Counted from the first letter of the stretch, positions 23,357-31,759 are shown. The stretch: 64,000 nt of DNA from an uncultured Bacteroidota bacterium (GCA_903847205.1 CAINDA010000045.1:124001-188000), one strand, 5' to 3'. Program-made: numbers and translations. The notes: generated by a model from the letters alone, not told the origin.

Positions 23357-24844
23357 ATGCATCACATAACCACATCAAAATTAGGTTTCGAAAAAATTTC
23401 AGAAATCATTTCTTCGAATAAAAAAATTGCTTTATCCGAAGAAGTAAAAACAAATATTACCCGTTGCCGCGAATACTTGGATAACAAAACTGTTTCTCAA
23501 AAAGCGCCTATTTACGGTATAAACACAGGCTTTGGATCTTTGTGCGACGTAATTATTCCGCATAAAGATTTAGAAAAACTGCAGCGTAATTTAGTAATGT
23601 CACATGCCTGCGGAACAGGTGATGAAGTGCCGCAGGAAATTGTGAAATTGATGCTGTTATTGAAAATTCAGTCATTGTCGTATGGCAGATCGGGAGTGCA
23701 GCTTGAGACTGTTGAACGCCTTGTAGATTTTTTTAATAATAATATTCTGCCTGTTGTTTATCAGCAGGGATCATTGGGTGCTTCGGGAGATTTAGCGCCC
23801 CTTGCGCACATGAGCCTGCCGCTACTTGGCTTAGGCGAAGTTAATTACGAGGGAAAAAGGCAGGCAGCTGTTGATGCACTGTGGTCATTAAATTTAGAGC
23901 CGATACAGCTTAAATCAAAAGAAGGGTTGGCATTACTTAACGGCACTCAGTTTATGAGCGCCTACGGTGTTTGGTGTATCATTCAGACAAAAAAACTAAG
24001 CCTTGCTGCAGATATAATCAGCGCAGTTTCACTGGATGCTTTTGATGGACGCATTGAACCTTTCAAAGCACATCTCCATGAAATACGCCCTCACAAAGGG
24101 CAGGTGCAGACTGCTGCTAATATGCGCAGCCTGCTGGAAGGCAGCGAACTTATAAAACGTAAAAAAGAACATGTGCAGGATCCGTATTCTTTCCGCTGCA
24201 TCCCGCAGGTACATGGTGCTTCCAAGGATGCCATAGCTTACGCAGAAAATATTTTTTCAATTGAAATAAATTCTGTAACTGATAACCCGACAGTTTTTCC
24301 TGATGAAGATGAAATTATTTCAGGCGGTAATTTTCACGGGCAGCCGCTTGCTTTAGCACTTGATTTTTTAGCAATCGCTGCATCGGAATTAGGAAGCATC
24401 TCTGAAAGACGCATCTACCAATTGATTTCGGGCACACGCGGCTTGCCTCCGTTCCTGGTAGCAGCACCAGGATTGAATTCCGGATTTATGATACCGCAAT
24501 ACACCGCTGCAAGTATAGCAAGTCAGAACAAACAGTTATGCTCGCCTGCTTCAGTAGATTCTATAGTCAGTTCAAACGGGCAGGAAGATCATGTATCAAT
24601 GGGCTCTAACGCAGCAACGAAGTGTTATAAAGTTGTTGAGAATTTACGCCGCATTCTGGCGATTGAATTGTTCAATGCCTCTCAGGCATTGGAATTTAGA
24701 AGACCTGCAAAATCATCGCCTAAAATAGAAAAGTTAATTTCTGAATTCAGAAAAACTGTTTCCTTTGTTGAAGTGGATAAAATTATGTTTACGGAAATTG
24801 AAAAAAGTGTCCAGTTTTTGAAGACTGCGGCTATTTCAATTTAG
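23357..24844 (+). CDS. hutH: Histidine ammonia-lyase
   Basis: 495 residues. The MIO cofactor triad Ala-Ser-Gly is in G-S-L-G-A-S-G-D-L-A-P-L-A-H. Other family signatures are Y-G-I-N-T-G-F-G-S-L, P-Y-S-F-R-C-I-P-Q-V-H-G-A and I-S-G-G-N-F-H-G-Q. The selectivity site reads L-Q-R-N-L-V-M-S-H, with Ser-His as in histidine lyases rather than His-Leu (tyrosine) or Phe-Leu (phenylalanine). The enzyme removes ammonia from L-histidine to give urocanate. hutU, hutI and hutG are absent here, so the rest of the pathway, if present, is elsewhere. Next to hisS, possibly co-transcribed. Confidence 0.9.
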   Translation: MHHITTSKLGFEKISEIISSNKKIALSEEVKTNITRCREYLDNKTVSQKAPIYGINTGFGSLCDVIIPHKDLEKLQRNLVMSHACGTGDEVPQEIVKLMLLLKIQSLSYGRSGVQLETVERLVDFFNNNILPVVYQQGSLGASGDLAPLAHMSLPLLGLGEVNYEGKRQAAVDALWSLNLEPIQLKSKEGLALLNGTQFMSAYGVWCIIQTKKLSLAADIISAVSLDAFDGRIEPFKAHLHEIRPHKGQVQTAANMRSLLEGSELIKRKKEHVQDPYSFRCIPQVHGASKDAIAYAENIFSIEINSVTDNPTVFPDEDEIISGGNFHGQPLALALDFLAIAASELGSISERRIYQLISGTRGLPPFLVAAPGLNSGFMIPQYTAASIASQNKQLCSPASVDSIVSSNGQEDHVSMGSNAATKCYKVVENLRRILAIELFNASQALEFRRPAKSSPKIEKLISEFRKTVSFVEVDKIMFTEIEKSVQFLKTAAISI

Positions 24845-24882
24845 CCTGCAATTGCTTATCTTTGAATATCAGCAAAGAAACT

Positions 24883-26469
24883 ATGAAACATTTTTTTATT
24901 TTGTTTTCGTTAATTACTTTGGCAATAGTTAATGTCGCGAATGCACAGTTTACCAATGTTCTCATTAATAATTCTGCCGACCCCGAAGAAGTTTCTATCT
25001 GCATCAATCCCAAAAATACAAATCAAATTGCAGCGGGTGCTAATATTGACAATGTCTTCCATTCCAATGACGGCGGGATTACCTGGACATCGGCTGTTTT
25101 ATCTGATACCATAAACGGCGTCTGGGGTGATCCCTGCGTTTTTACAGATACCACCGGCAATTTTTATTTTATTCATTTATCTAACCCGCCTGCACCGCAC
25201 CCGGGTGGCTGGGTTGACCGTATTGTATGCTCCAAATCAAATGACGGCGGTGCTTCATGGGGAGCTGGTACATACACTGGTTTGAATGGAACTAAAGTGC
25301 AGGATAAAGCCTGGACGACTGTGAACCGCGCCAACAACGAAATATATGTAACGTGGACTCAGTTTGATGTATATGGAAGCACAGCTCCTACGGACAGTTC
25401 AGTTATTCTTTTTTCGAAATCGATTGACGGCGGTTTAACATGGAGTACGCCGAAACGCATCAGCAAACAAGCCGGCGACTGTGTCGACAGTGATAACACT
25501 GTTGAAGGTGCAGTGCCAACTATGGGGTCGGCAGGACAAATTTATGTTGCGTGGGCCGGTCCAAGCGGTATTGTATTTAACAAAAGTTTAGACGGAGGTA
25601 CTACATGGCTTCCGCAGGAAACATCTGTAACAGCTTTCCCAGGAGGCTGGGATTATAATATTTCTGGGCTGCAGCGATGCAACGGACTGCCTATCATATC
25701 ATGTGATATAAGCGGAGGGCCGAACACCGGAACCATTTATATTAACTGGACAGACCAACGCAATGGTACCACTGATACCGATGTATGGCTTATAAAATCA
25801 ACAGATGGCGGAACTTCATGGAGTTCACCGATAAGAATAAATAACGATCCTCCCGGCAGGCAGCAATTTTTAACATGGATGAACATTGACCAAAACAACG
25901 GTTACATTTATTGTGTGTTTTACGACCGAAGAAATTATCCGCCGACAAGCGAACAGACGGACGTATATATGGCCCGCTCAATTGACGGCGGAAACACTTT
26001 CAGTAATTTTAAAATTAATCAAACATCTTTTATTCCAAGTCCAAATGTTTTCTTTGGCGACTATATTGGCATTTCAGCCTGCAATAATGTTGTGCGGCCG
26101 ATATGGATGTCGTATTCAAACAATGCGCTTAGTGCATGGACAGCACTTGTTGACGGTAATTTAGTTGGAATTGAAGAATCTTCAGCAACTGCATTTTCAC
26201 CAGTTGAGCTGCTGCAAAACTCTCCAAACCCTTTCAATCAGAGCACCTGGATAAAATTCAATTTAAAAAAATCTGCAAAAGTTAATTTGAATGTGTATGA
26301 TGAGTTAAGCCATAAAGTGGCTGTATTATATGAAAACGAACAATTCAACGAAGGTAATTATGATTATATTTTTAATCCCGCTCCCTACAATTTAGCGGCC
26401 GGTGTTTATTATTATTCCTTAAGCTGTGATGAATATCAGACTACTAAAAAAATGATTTTATACAAATGA
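24883..26469 (+). CDS. Secreted sialidase-like BNR/Asp-box protein with T9SS sorting domain
   Basis: 528 residues from the ATG at 24883. A TTG 21 bp upstream is in frame, but the signal peptide starts at M-K-H-F-F-I-L-F and ends near V-A-N-A-Q. Six Asp-box repeats are visible: SNDGGITW, SNDGGASW, SIDGGLTW, SLDGGTTW, STDGGTSW and SIDGGNTF, giving a beta-propeller. The last 80 residues (L-L-Q-N-S-P-N-P-F-N-Q-S through K-K-M-I-L-Y-K) are a type A T9SS sorting domain. An exported surface or soluble propeller is clear. Sialidase activity is not proven, as Asp boxes are structural. The stop overlaps the next start (ATGA). Confidence 0.88.
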   Translation: MKHFFILFSLITLAIVNVANAQFTNVLINNSADPEEVSICINPKNTNQIAAGANIDNVFHSNDGGITWTSAVLSDTINGVWGDPCVFTDTTGNFYFIHLSNPPAPHPGGWVDRIVCSKSNDGGASWGAGTYTGLNGTKVQDKAWTTVNRANNEIYVTWTQFDVYGSTAPTDSSVILFSKSIDGGLTWSTPKRISKQAGDCVDSDNTVEGAVPTMGSAGQIYVAWAGPSGIVFNKSLDGGTTWLPQETSVTAFPGGWDYNISGLQRCNGLPIISCDISGGPNTGTIYINWTDQRNGTTDTDVWLIKSTDGGTSWSSPIRINNDPPGRQQFLTWMNIDQNNGYIYCVFYDRRNYPPTSEQTDVYMARSIDGGNTFSNFKINQTSFIPSPNVFFGDYIGISACNNVVRPIWMSYSNNALSAWTALVDGNLVGIEESSATAFSPVELLQNSPNPFNQSTWIKFNLKKSAKVNLNVYDELSHKVAVLYENEQFNEGNYDYIFNPAPYNLAAGVYYYSLSCDEYQTTKKMILYK

Positions 26470-27062
26470 AAATCCTTGCTGTAATTGTTTTTATTTTTGC
26501 GGCAAAAATTTTACCTGCCTGTGAATGCCCCCTTATTAAGCCTGTTTCAAAAGAAATATGCAAAGAGTATGATGTGATTTTTTTTGGTAAAACTGATTCT
26601 ATTTCTGTATGCACTGAGCAGGGCAGGAGCAGTGCTTATTTTACCATCACTGAATTATATAAAGGGGCAGTTCAGCAGTATTGTAAAGTTGATTTCGATT
26701 GTTCCTCGGCGTGTATGATGAGTTTTTCGAAGGATGAGGAATGGCTGATATACGCATCATTCAAGCGTTTTGATCTGCTTACCGTAAATCTATGCAGTCA
26801 TTGCAGAAAGTGGTTTGCAGATCCCTTACAGGATTTCTACCAGGCAGCTGCAACCCGTACTTTTGAAAAGGAAAAACAATTTTTAAAAACAGAATTAGGT
26901 ATTCAGTCTTTCGCGAAGAATAATAAATTGAACGAGGAACAGGCTGATTTAAAACCTCACAACGAACAGCCCAGTCCGATGGATAAACTCTGGCTGCTGC
27001 TGATTTCACTGCTGGTAATGTTAGTTGTGTTTTTTATAACAAAAAATAAAAAAAGGAAATGA
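26466..27062 (+). CDS. Cys-rich TIMP/NTR-like membrane-anchored protein
   Basis: 198 residues. The signal peptide ends at L-P-A-C, giving a mature start C-E-C (Cys19, Cys21). This is either a lipobox or an N-terminal Cys-x-Cys like that of TIMP domains. More Cys follow at 32, 49, 73, 79, 83, 110 and 113. The pattern Y-D-V-I-F-F-G-K, Y-F-T-I-T-E-L-Y-K-G and W-L-I-Y-A resembles bacterial NTR/TIMP-like domains. A C-terminal membrane helix (about 175-192) and Lys tail follow. It overlaps the sialidase-like gene and the ppa gene by 4 bp each, so translation is coupled. Role unknown; protease inhibition is only a guess from the fold. Confidence 0.7.
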   Translation: MKILAVIVFIFAAKILPACECPLIKPVSKEICKEYDVIFFGKTDSISVCTEQGRSSAYFTITELYKGAVQQYCKVDFDCSSACMMSFSKDEEWLIYASFKRFDLLTVNLCSHCRKWFADPLQDFYQAAATRTFEKEKQFLKTELGIQSFAKNNKLNEEQADLKPHNEQPSPMDKLWLLLISLLVMLVVFFITKNKKRK

Positions 27063-27673
27063 TAAATAAATTTAAAGCCCATCCCTGGCATGGTATTACT
27101 ATCGGCAATGACGCGCCGGCACTTGTAACTGCCTTCATTGAGATTGTTCCTACAGATACTGTTAAATATGAAATTGATAAAGAAAGCGGTCATTTGAAAA
27201 TAGACCGTCCCCAGAAATTTTCAAATGTTGTCCCGACTCTTTATGGTTTTATTCCGCAGACATACTGCGATGTGAGAGTTGCTGAATATGCAGCTTTAAA
27301 ATCCGGCAGAGAAGTTAAAAAAGGCGACGGAGATCCGCTGGACATCTGTGTTTTATGCGAACGCACAATTACACACGGCGACATAATGATGCAGGCGGTT
27401 CCTATAGGCGGTTTCAGGATGATTGATAAAGGTGAAGCCGATGATAAAATTATTGCGGTAATGAAAGACGATGAAGTTTATGCGGGCTGGAAAGATATCA
27501 CTGACTGCACTGAAGCCGTTATCAGCCGTTTGAAACATTATTTTTTAACGTATAAAAATATGCCGGGAATAGAAAAACCGACATGCGAAATTACTGATGT
27601 CTATAATCGCGAAGAAGCATACGAAGTGATTAACAGAAGCAGGGAAGATTATAAAAATAAATTTTTGAAATAG
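27059..27673 (+). CDS. ppa: Soluble inorganic pyrophosphatase
   Basis: 204 residues. Family I pyrophosphatase signatures: K-Y-E-I-D-K (residues 36-41), the metal-binding G-D-G-D-P-L-D-I-C-V-L (89-99, Asp90, Asp92, Asp95) and D-K-G-E-A-D-D-K-I (123-131). It hydrolyses pyrophosphate in the cytoplasm and pulls biosynthetic reactions forward. The start overlaps the stop of the TIMP-like gene (ATGA), an odd partner for a housekeeping enzyme, so a further promoter inside the upstream gene is likely. The stop is followed directly by a C/G-rich inverted repeat. Confidence 0.95.
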   Translation: MINKFKAHPWHGITIGNDAPALVTAFIEIVPTDTVKYEIDKESGHLKIDRPQKFSNVVPTLYGFIPQTYCDVRVAEYAALKSGREVKKGDGDPLDICVLCERTITHGDIMMQAVPIGGFRMIDKGEADDKIIAVMKDDEVYAGWKDITDCTEAVISRLKHYFLTYKNMPGIEKPTCEITDVYNREEAYEVINRSREDYKNKFLK

Positions 27674-27742
27674 TCCCCCTTCATACGTTTGCTTTGCTGA
27701 GCTGGGAAGGGGGAGTGCATGAGCCGGTGTGCTGAAGGGGGA
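27674..27742. repeat. Inverted-repeat element TCCCCCTTC/GAAGGGGGA
   Basis: TCCCCCTTC begins right after the ppa stop codon (27674-27682). The complementary GAAGGGGGA occurs twice (27706-27714 and 27734-27742). The alternative pairings would give two mutually exclusive hairpins. No T-run follows, so this is more a repeat than a classical terminator. Confidence 0.65.
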
Positions 27743-27808
27743 TGTTCTTCTTAATTCCGCTTACAGCTAAAAAAAATAATTTATAAAAAAAATAATTTAA
27801 ATTGAATC

Positions 27809-28471
27809 ATGCTGAATGTATATTGCATACCCGGAATGGGAGTAAATGAACGTATTTACAAAAATCTTCAATTAAATAATTGTAATATATTTTATATTAA
27901 TTGGCTGACGCCCTTAAAAAAGGAAACGCTGCAGGAATACGCACTGCGTCTGACAGAAAAGATTGATACCGCTCAGCCTTTTGCTTTAATCGGTGTTTCG
28001 TTTGGCGGCATGTGCTGTATTGAAATTGCAAAAAAATTTAATCCCGTAAAAACATTTTTGGTTTCTAGTTGTAAAACGGAAGCAGAAGTACCGCAAAAAA
28101 TGAAAATGTGGAGGCGTTTTACTTTATATAAAAACCTGAGTGATTCTGTTTATATAGGAGCGGCGATATTTGCTCAAAAGCAATTTGGTGTTGTAAGTAA
28201 AGAACACAGCCAGCGATTTGAACAAATGTTAAACACAGCTCCCGTTAACTATTTTAAAGGGGCTGTACATTGTCTGTTAACCTGGAAAAATCAGGAAGTG
28301 CCTAAAAATGTTGTTCATATTCACGGTACTTCTGATCAGGTTTTACCCCATAAAAAAATTGTGAATTGTAATTATACAATAAAAGATGGAACACATTTTA
28401 TGATTATTAACAGAGCTGAAGAAATTAATAAGATAATTAATAAGGAGCTCGAGAACTGCTTGAGCCTTTAG
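27809..28471 (+). CDS. Alpha/beta hydrolase
   Basis: 220 residues. Short alpha/beta-hydrolase fold: N-terminal C-I-P-G-M-G (oxyanion strand), nucleophile elbow G-V-S-F-G-G-M with Ser64, acid D in H-G-T-S-D-Q-V-L-P and catalytic His in D-G-T-H-F-M-I. The catalytic triad is complete. It is cytoplasmic, with no signal peptide. The substrate (ester, thioester or other) cannot be told. Monocistronic, with a bidirectional terminator 60 bp downstream. Confidence 0.82.
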   Translation: MLNVYCIPGMGVNERIYKNLQLNNCNIFYINWLTPLKKETLQEYALRLTEKIDTAQPFALIGVSFGGMCCIEIAKKFNPVKTFLVSSCKTEAEVPQKMKMWRRFTLYKNLSDSVYIGAAIFAQKQFGVVSKEHSQRFEQMLNTAPVNYFKGAVHCLLTWKNQEVPKNVVHIHGTSDQVLPHKKIVNCNYTIKDGTHFMIINRAEEINKIINKELENCLSL

Positions 28472-28534
28472 TTTCAAAAGGTTTTAAGCTTGTCTGAAAA
28501 TTTAAAATGTAATTCTATATGTTTTCTATAAAAT

Positions 28535-28572
28535 GAAAAAGGCTGCTGTCAATTTTTTGACAGCAGCCTTTC
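28535..28572. terminator. Bidirectional Rho-independent terminator
   Basis: GAAAAAGGCTGCTGTCAA pairs perfectly with TTGACAGCAGCCTTTC around a T4 loop; A- and T-tracts on either side serve both strands. It separates the convergent alpha/beta hydrolase and TM2 lipoprotein genes. Confidence 0.9.
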
Positions 28573-28611
28573 TACATTAAAGAATCATGGATAAAAATTA
28601 ATTTTTATTCC

Positions 28612-29322
28612 TTAAAACTTATCAGAGTAATCTCCATTTTTCGGTTTCAGACTGCCCATAATTATACGTATAAGGTCAATTAAAACTAATATCATTAATG
28701 CAAGCACGATAGGTATCCCAATCAAAACTGCGATCAGAGCAACACCAAGTGTTCCAAATAAAAGATACATTATACCTAATCCGATATACCCTAAATAAAA
28801 GCGGTGAATACCTAACATTCCTAAAAATATGCAAAGCAGTAATGCAATCAGCTGGCTTTTTCCGCCTCCCATTTTCCTTGCAGCCTTTTTTAGTTCTTTC
28901 TTTTCTTGTTTCGTAATTGTTTTTGATTCAGAAACGGCTTTAGTTTCAGTTACCGCAGTTACTGCAGGAGAAGCTGTTTTAGCTGAACGTGAATTAAAAT
29001 TTATTTTTTCTGTTTTTGGAAGTGATATCGATTTATCTAAAGAAGCAGATAAATTTTCATCATTAGTTATTTCTGAAGCATCAGCAGGAATAGTCTTTTC
29101 AATCGGTTCTGCCTGTTCTTTGGTTAAATTTTTTCCGTTATCAGCATTCACAGATTTTTGATTAGAGGCATATTCAGATGGCGCTCTCTTTTCTGGATTT
29201 ATTTTTTTACTGTTCCACTCAATATGATAGCCTGATGTGTAAAGCTTTTTGTCCATTGAGCAGGACGAAAGAATTAGAATTACTGCTAATCCCATAAAGG
29301 ATAATAGTCTGGTTGTTTTCAT
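28612..29322 (-). CDS. TM2-domain lipoprotein 1
   Basis: 236 residues. Lipoprotein signal with lipobox L-S-S-C near residue 22, then Y-T-S-G-Y-H-I-E-W. A disordered, charged linker runs to about 150. A C-terminal TM2 domain carries K-S-Q-L-I-A-L-L-L-C-I-F-L-G and G-I-H-R-F-Y-L-G-Y-I-G-L-G, with an extra hydrophobic segment. It ends G-D-Y-S-D-K-F. A protein with both a lipid anchor and C-terminal membrane helices is unusual in topology. Paralogous to the gene at 29956; a DUF2752 gene lies between. Function unknown. Confidence 0.85.
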   Translation of the reverse strand: MKTTRLLSFMGLAVILILSSCSMDKKLYTSGYHIEWNSKKINPEKRAPSEYASNQKSVNADNGKNLTKEQAEPIEKTIPADASEITNDENLSASLDKSISLPKTEKINFNSRSAKTASPAVTAVTETKAVSESKTITKQEKKELKKAARKMGGGKSQLIALLLCIFLGMLGIHRFYLGYIGLGIMYLLFGTLGVALIAVLIGIPIVLALMILVLIDLIRIIMGSLKPKNGDYSDKF

Positions 29323-29646
29323 AGATTTTAGTTTTTTAGTTTATAATTATTTTAAATGTAAAATTCCGAATTTCAATTACCATGCCAGATAATTTTAATT
29401 GAATTTTACATACGGTCAAATCTAATTATATATTTTGATTTGAGAAAAACAGATTGTTATTTTATTTGAAAATATTTTGAAATTTACCGGGCAGTAAACA
29501 ACATGCAGAGATTATGGGAGAGGAAAATGCACCCAGGCACTGGTATTGGTTAAAAGAATAGATGGAAATATTTTGATGTCTTATGACGTTTTTGGTGAAT
29601 CTTTATTCTTGATCAAATTAGGATAAAGCAAATGCCTGTTCATTAT
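29323..29646. other. 324-bp gene-free spacer upstream of TM2 lipoprotein 1
   Basis: A+T-rich. The only signal I can point to is TAGATTTG on the minus strand (29417-29424), a TAnnTTTG match about 95 bp before the TM2 start codon; no good -33 partner. No repeats, RNA gene or open frame of note. Confidence 0.45.
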
Positions 29647-29949
29647 TTATGCAATCGGCACTTTTTTAACTTTTTTGTAAATCCGCCTGAGCTCTCCTGC
29701 ATAAACAAATACCAAAATCGGAAAAACAAAGACTGATATTTTATTATATGAATATGCGCCGGCAAAGTCAAAATGAATGAAATGCTGTATTGCCCTTGTC
29801 ATCCCGCATCCATAACAGGTTTGATTGAAAAACAATACTGACAAACAGAGCGACTGCCCCTTGTCAAAAAAGTCTGCGGGCAAAATCAGCAGTACAATCG
29901 GTGCTGATAATAACCCGCAGAAATATAAATAATGAATTGTTTTTTTCAA
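29647..29949 (-). CDS. DUF2752 membrane protein
   Basis: 100 residues. Two to three membrane helices and the family signature C-Y-G-C-G-M-T-R-A (Cys45, Cys48) followed by an aromatic, His-containing stretch. DUF2752 proteins are small integral membrane proteins of unknown role, often next to TM2-domain genes. Here one sits between two TM2 lipoprotein genes, starting 6 bp after the upstream one stops. The C-x2-C-G pair could bind metal or be redox active; this is not established. Confidence 0.85.
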   Translation of the reverse strand: MKKTIHYLYFCGLLSAPIVLLILPADFFDKGQSLCLSVLFFNQTCYGCGMTRAIQHFIHFDFAGAYSYNKISVFVFPILVFVYAGELRRIYKKVKKVPIA

Positions 29950-29955
29950 TCTTTC

Positions 29956-30597
29956 TTAAAGCTTGTCGGTATAGTCACCATCAATTGGTTTTAAGTCGCC
30001 GGTAATTATGCGGATAAAGTCTATCAGCACAAGAATGCCGCAAACACCGCCCGTCAAAAGCATTAATACTCCAATGCCGAAATACCCAAGATAAAACCGA
30101 TGGATGCCGAATACACCAAGGAAAACACATAATAAGAGTGCAATCAGCTGGCTTTCACCGCCCATTCCGTGTGCATTTTTTTTAACAGTTTTTTTAGTAT
30201 CCTTTTTTTGTTCTTTAATAATTGTTTTTGTTTCGGAGGGCTGGTTGTTATCGGTTGATAATTTCGTGCTCCTTGATTTACTGAGGTTGAATTTTTGTGC
30301 GGCAGGAATAAAAATTGATTTGCCTGCCGATGCGCTTATGCTGTTATCACCTGCTTCTGAGCCAGAGTCAATTGAAGTTTCGGGTAGTTCATCTGTTAGA
30401 TTCGGCTGTACTTTATTTCCGTTATTTGTTTTTTCTGAATGGCTTAAATTGTTTTTAACTAAAGCAGCACTGCTTCGATTTCCATTACTCCATGAAATAT
30501 AATAACCAGGCATGTACTGCCTTTTTTCCAAAGAACAGGATGATAAAATAAAAGTTAGAGCAAATCCAAACAATGCTATTTGTGTAAGTTTTTTCAT
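29956..30597 (-). CDS. TM2-domain lipoprotein 2
   Basis: 213 residues. Lipobox L-S-S-C (about Cys21), then Q-Y-M-P-G-Y-Y-I-S-W. A Ser/Asn/Lys-rich linker follows, then a TM2 domain from about 148 with S-Q-L-I-A-L-L-L-C-V-F-L-G and G-I-H-R-F-Y-L-G-Y-F-G-I-G, ending G-D-Y-T-D-K-L. Clearly a paralogue of the protein at 28612, with the canonical short TM2 core. First gene of a likely minus-strand pair with DUF2752. Function unknown. Confidence 0.85.
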   Translation of the reverse strand: MKKLTQIALFGFALTFILSSCSLEKRQYMPGYYISWSNGNRSSAALVKNNLSHSEKTNNGNKVQPNLTDELPETSIDSGSEAGDNSISASAGKSIFIPAAQKFNLSKSRSTKLSTDNNQPSETKTIIKEQKKDTKKTVKKNAHGMGGESQLIALLLCVFLGVFGIHRFYLGYFGIGVLMLLTGGVCGILVLIDFIRIITGDLKPIDGDYTDKL

Positions 30598-30644
30598 ATG
30601 ATAAAATTTTAAATTATTTGAAGTTAAGCTGTTCTCATTAAAAA

Positions 30645-31328
30645 TTATTTCTTCACTACATTTTCACCGCCCATCAAAACATACTGTATCATATTTGCGC
30701 CCATTTTCAGGGCTTTCTGATGTGTTTCAGGAGAATCTTTGTGTACTTCAAAACTTTCCCATCCGTCGCCTAAATCGCATTCGTAATCGTAAAAACAAAC
30801 CAGTCTTCCCTGGTAAATTAATCCGAAACCCTGAGGTGCTTTTCCATCGTGTTCATGTATTTTCGGAAGACCGTTCGGAAAATCATATTTTTGGTGATAG
30901 ATCGGATGTGCGAAAGGCAGCTCTACAAAATCCAATTCAGGGAAAACCTTTTTCATCTGCGGGCGGATGAATTTATCAATTCCGTAATTATCGGATATAT
31001 GCAGGAAACCTCCGCCGATCAAGTAATTTCGAAGGTTCTCAGTTTCCTGAACATTAAATACAATATTACCATGCCCTGTAATGTGTACAAAAGGGTAGTT
31101 GAAAATATCAGCACTGCCTACTTCAACGACAGCCTGCTCGGGATTGATATTTGTTTTTAAATTAGTGTTGCAGAATTCAATTAAGTTGGGCAGCGATGTT
31201 TCCAGATTAGCATACCAGTCGCCTCCTCCGTTGTATTTCAGTAATGCTATCTGGTAGGATGGTGTTACTGATTTAAATGCGAAACAGCTGAAGATTATTA
31301 TTGAAAGTATTATTGTTTTTTTTATCAT
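30645..31328 (-). CDS. DUF4159 periplasmic protein
   Basis: 227 residues. Signal peptide (MIKKTIILSIIIFSCFAFKS), then the DUF4159 domain across nearly all of the rest. Visible are A-L-L-K-Y-N-G-G-G-D-W-Y-A-N, Y-P-F-V-H-I-T-G-H-G, L-R-N-Y-L-I-G-G-G-F-L-H-I-S-D-N-Y-G and the later R-L-V-C-F-Y-D-Y-E-C-D-L-G-D-G-W-E. The fold is related to glutamine-amidotransferase-like (ThuA-type) domains. In Bacteroidota these proteins often accompany Aer/MoxR-type clusters, but none is here. Function unknown. Confidence 0.88.
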   Translation of the reverse strand: MIKKTIILSIIIFSCFAFKSVTPSYQIALLKYNGGGDWYANLETSLPNLIEFCNTNLKTNINPEQAVVEVGSADIFNYPFVHITGHGNIVFNVQETENLRNYLIGGGFLHISDNYGIDKFIRPQMKKVFPELDFVELPFAHPIYHQKYDFPNGLPKIHEHDGKAPQGFGLIYQGRLVCFYDYECDLGDGWESFEVHKDSPETHQKALKMGANMIQYVLMGGENVVKK

Positions 31329-31364
31329 TTTTATTTTTTCATTTATATTCAGCCATCAAAAACT

Positions 31365-31610
31365 TTAAACTGAAAGCCGTTCTTTAGCACTTTTGAAAGA
31401 TAAATACATTTCGTTAAAACGATCCATTATTTTTTGAAGAAATTCTTCATCCACCAATTTGTGAATTCCTTCCACACCATTCACTTCACTATGCAGCAAT
31501 TTAAAAATCTGCTCCATAGGCCCGGCTTCGAACCTCACCTGGTATTTGTCATTCATTGAAAAAATAGAAATTGTAATTTTAGGATGTGGTATATTGCCTA
31601 TTACTCGCAT
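31365..31610 (-). CDS. Small conserved-type protein, function unknown
   Basis: 81 residues, no signal peptide or membrane helix. It starts M-R-V-I-G-N-I-P-H-P-K-I-T-I-S-I-F and is then helical (K-L-V-D-E-E-F-L-Q-K-I-M). I do not recognise a named family. Reading frame and codon use match its neighbours, supporting a real gene. It is downstream of the 139-residue protein gene, separated by the heptamer/octamer array. Confidence 0.6.
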   Translation of the reverse strand: MRVIGNIPHPKITISIFSMNDKYQVRFEAGPMEQIFKLLHSEVNGVEGIHKLVDEEFLQKIMDRFNEMYLSFKSAKERLSV

Positions 31611-31639
31611 TTATCAATTTGTTTATTTGCTGAATTTTT

Positions 31640-31759
31640 AAACTGTTGAATTATTAAATTGTTAAACTGTTGAATTGTTTTATTGCTGATTGCATATTAT
31701 CTATTGCCCATTGCCCATTGCCCATTGTCCATTGCCCATTGCCCATTGCCTATTATTTA
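31640..31759 (-). repeat. Mixed octamer and heptamer array after the stop of the 139-residue gene
   Basis: On the minus strand the TAA stop at 31757-31759 is followed within a few bases by about seven heptamers of the GGCAATG type (31700-31750). These grade into an octamer series of AACAATTY/AACAGTTT type (31640-31690). Two different periods lie side by side in one spacer. Confidence 0.75.

Noticed and set aside
23357-24844. hut operon for histidine breakdown
   Set aside because: Only hutH is present; neighbours are hisS and a sialidase-like gene, with no hutU, hutI or hutG.
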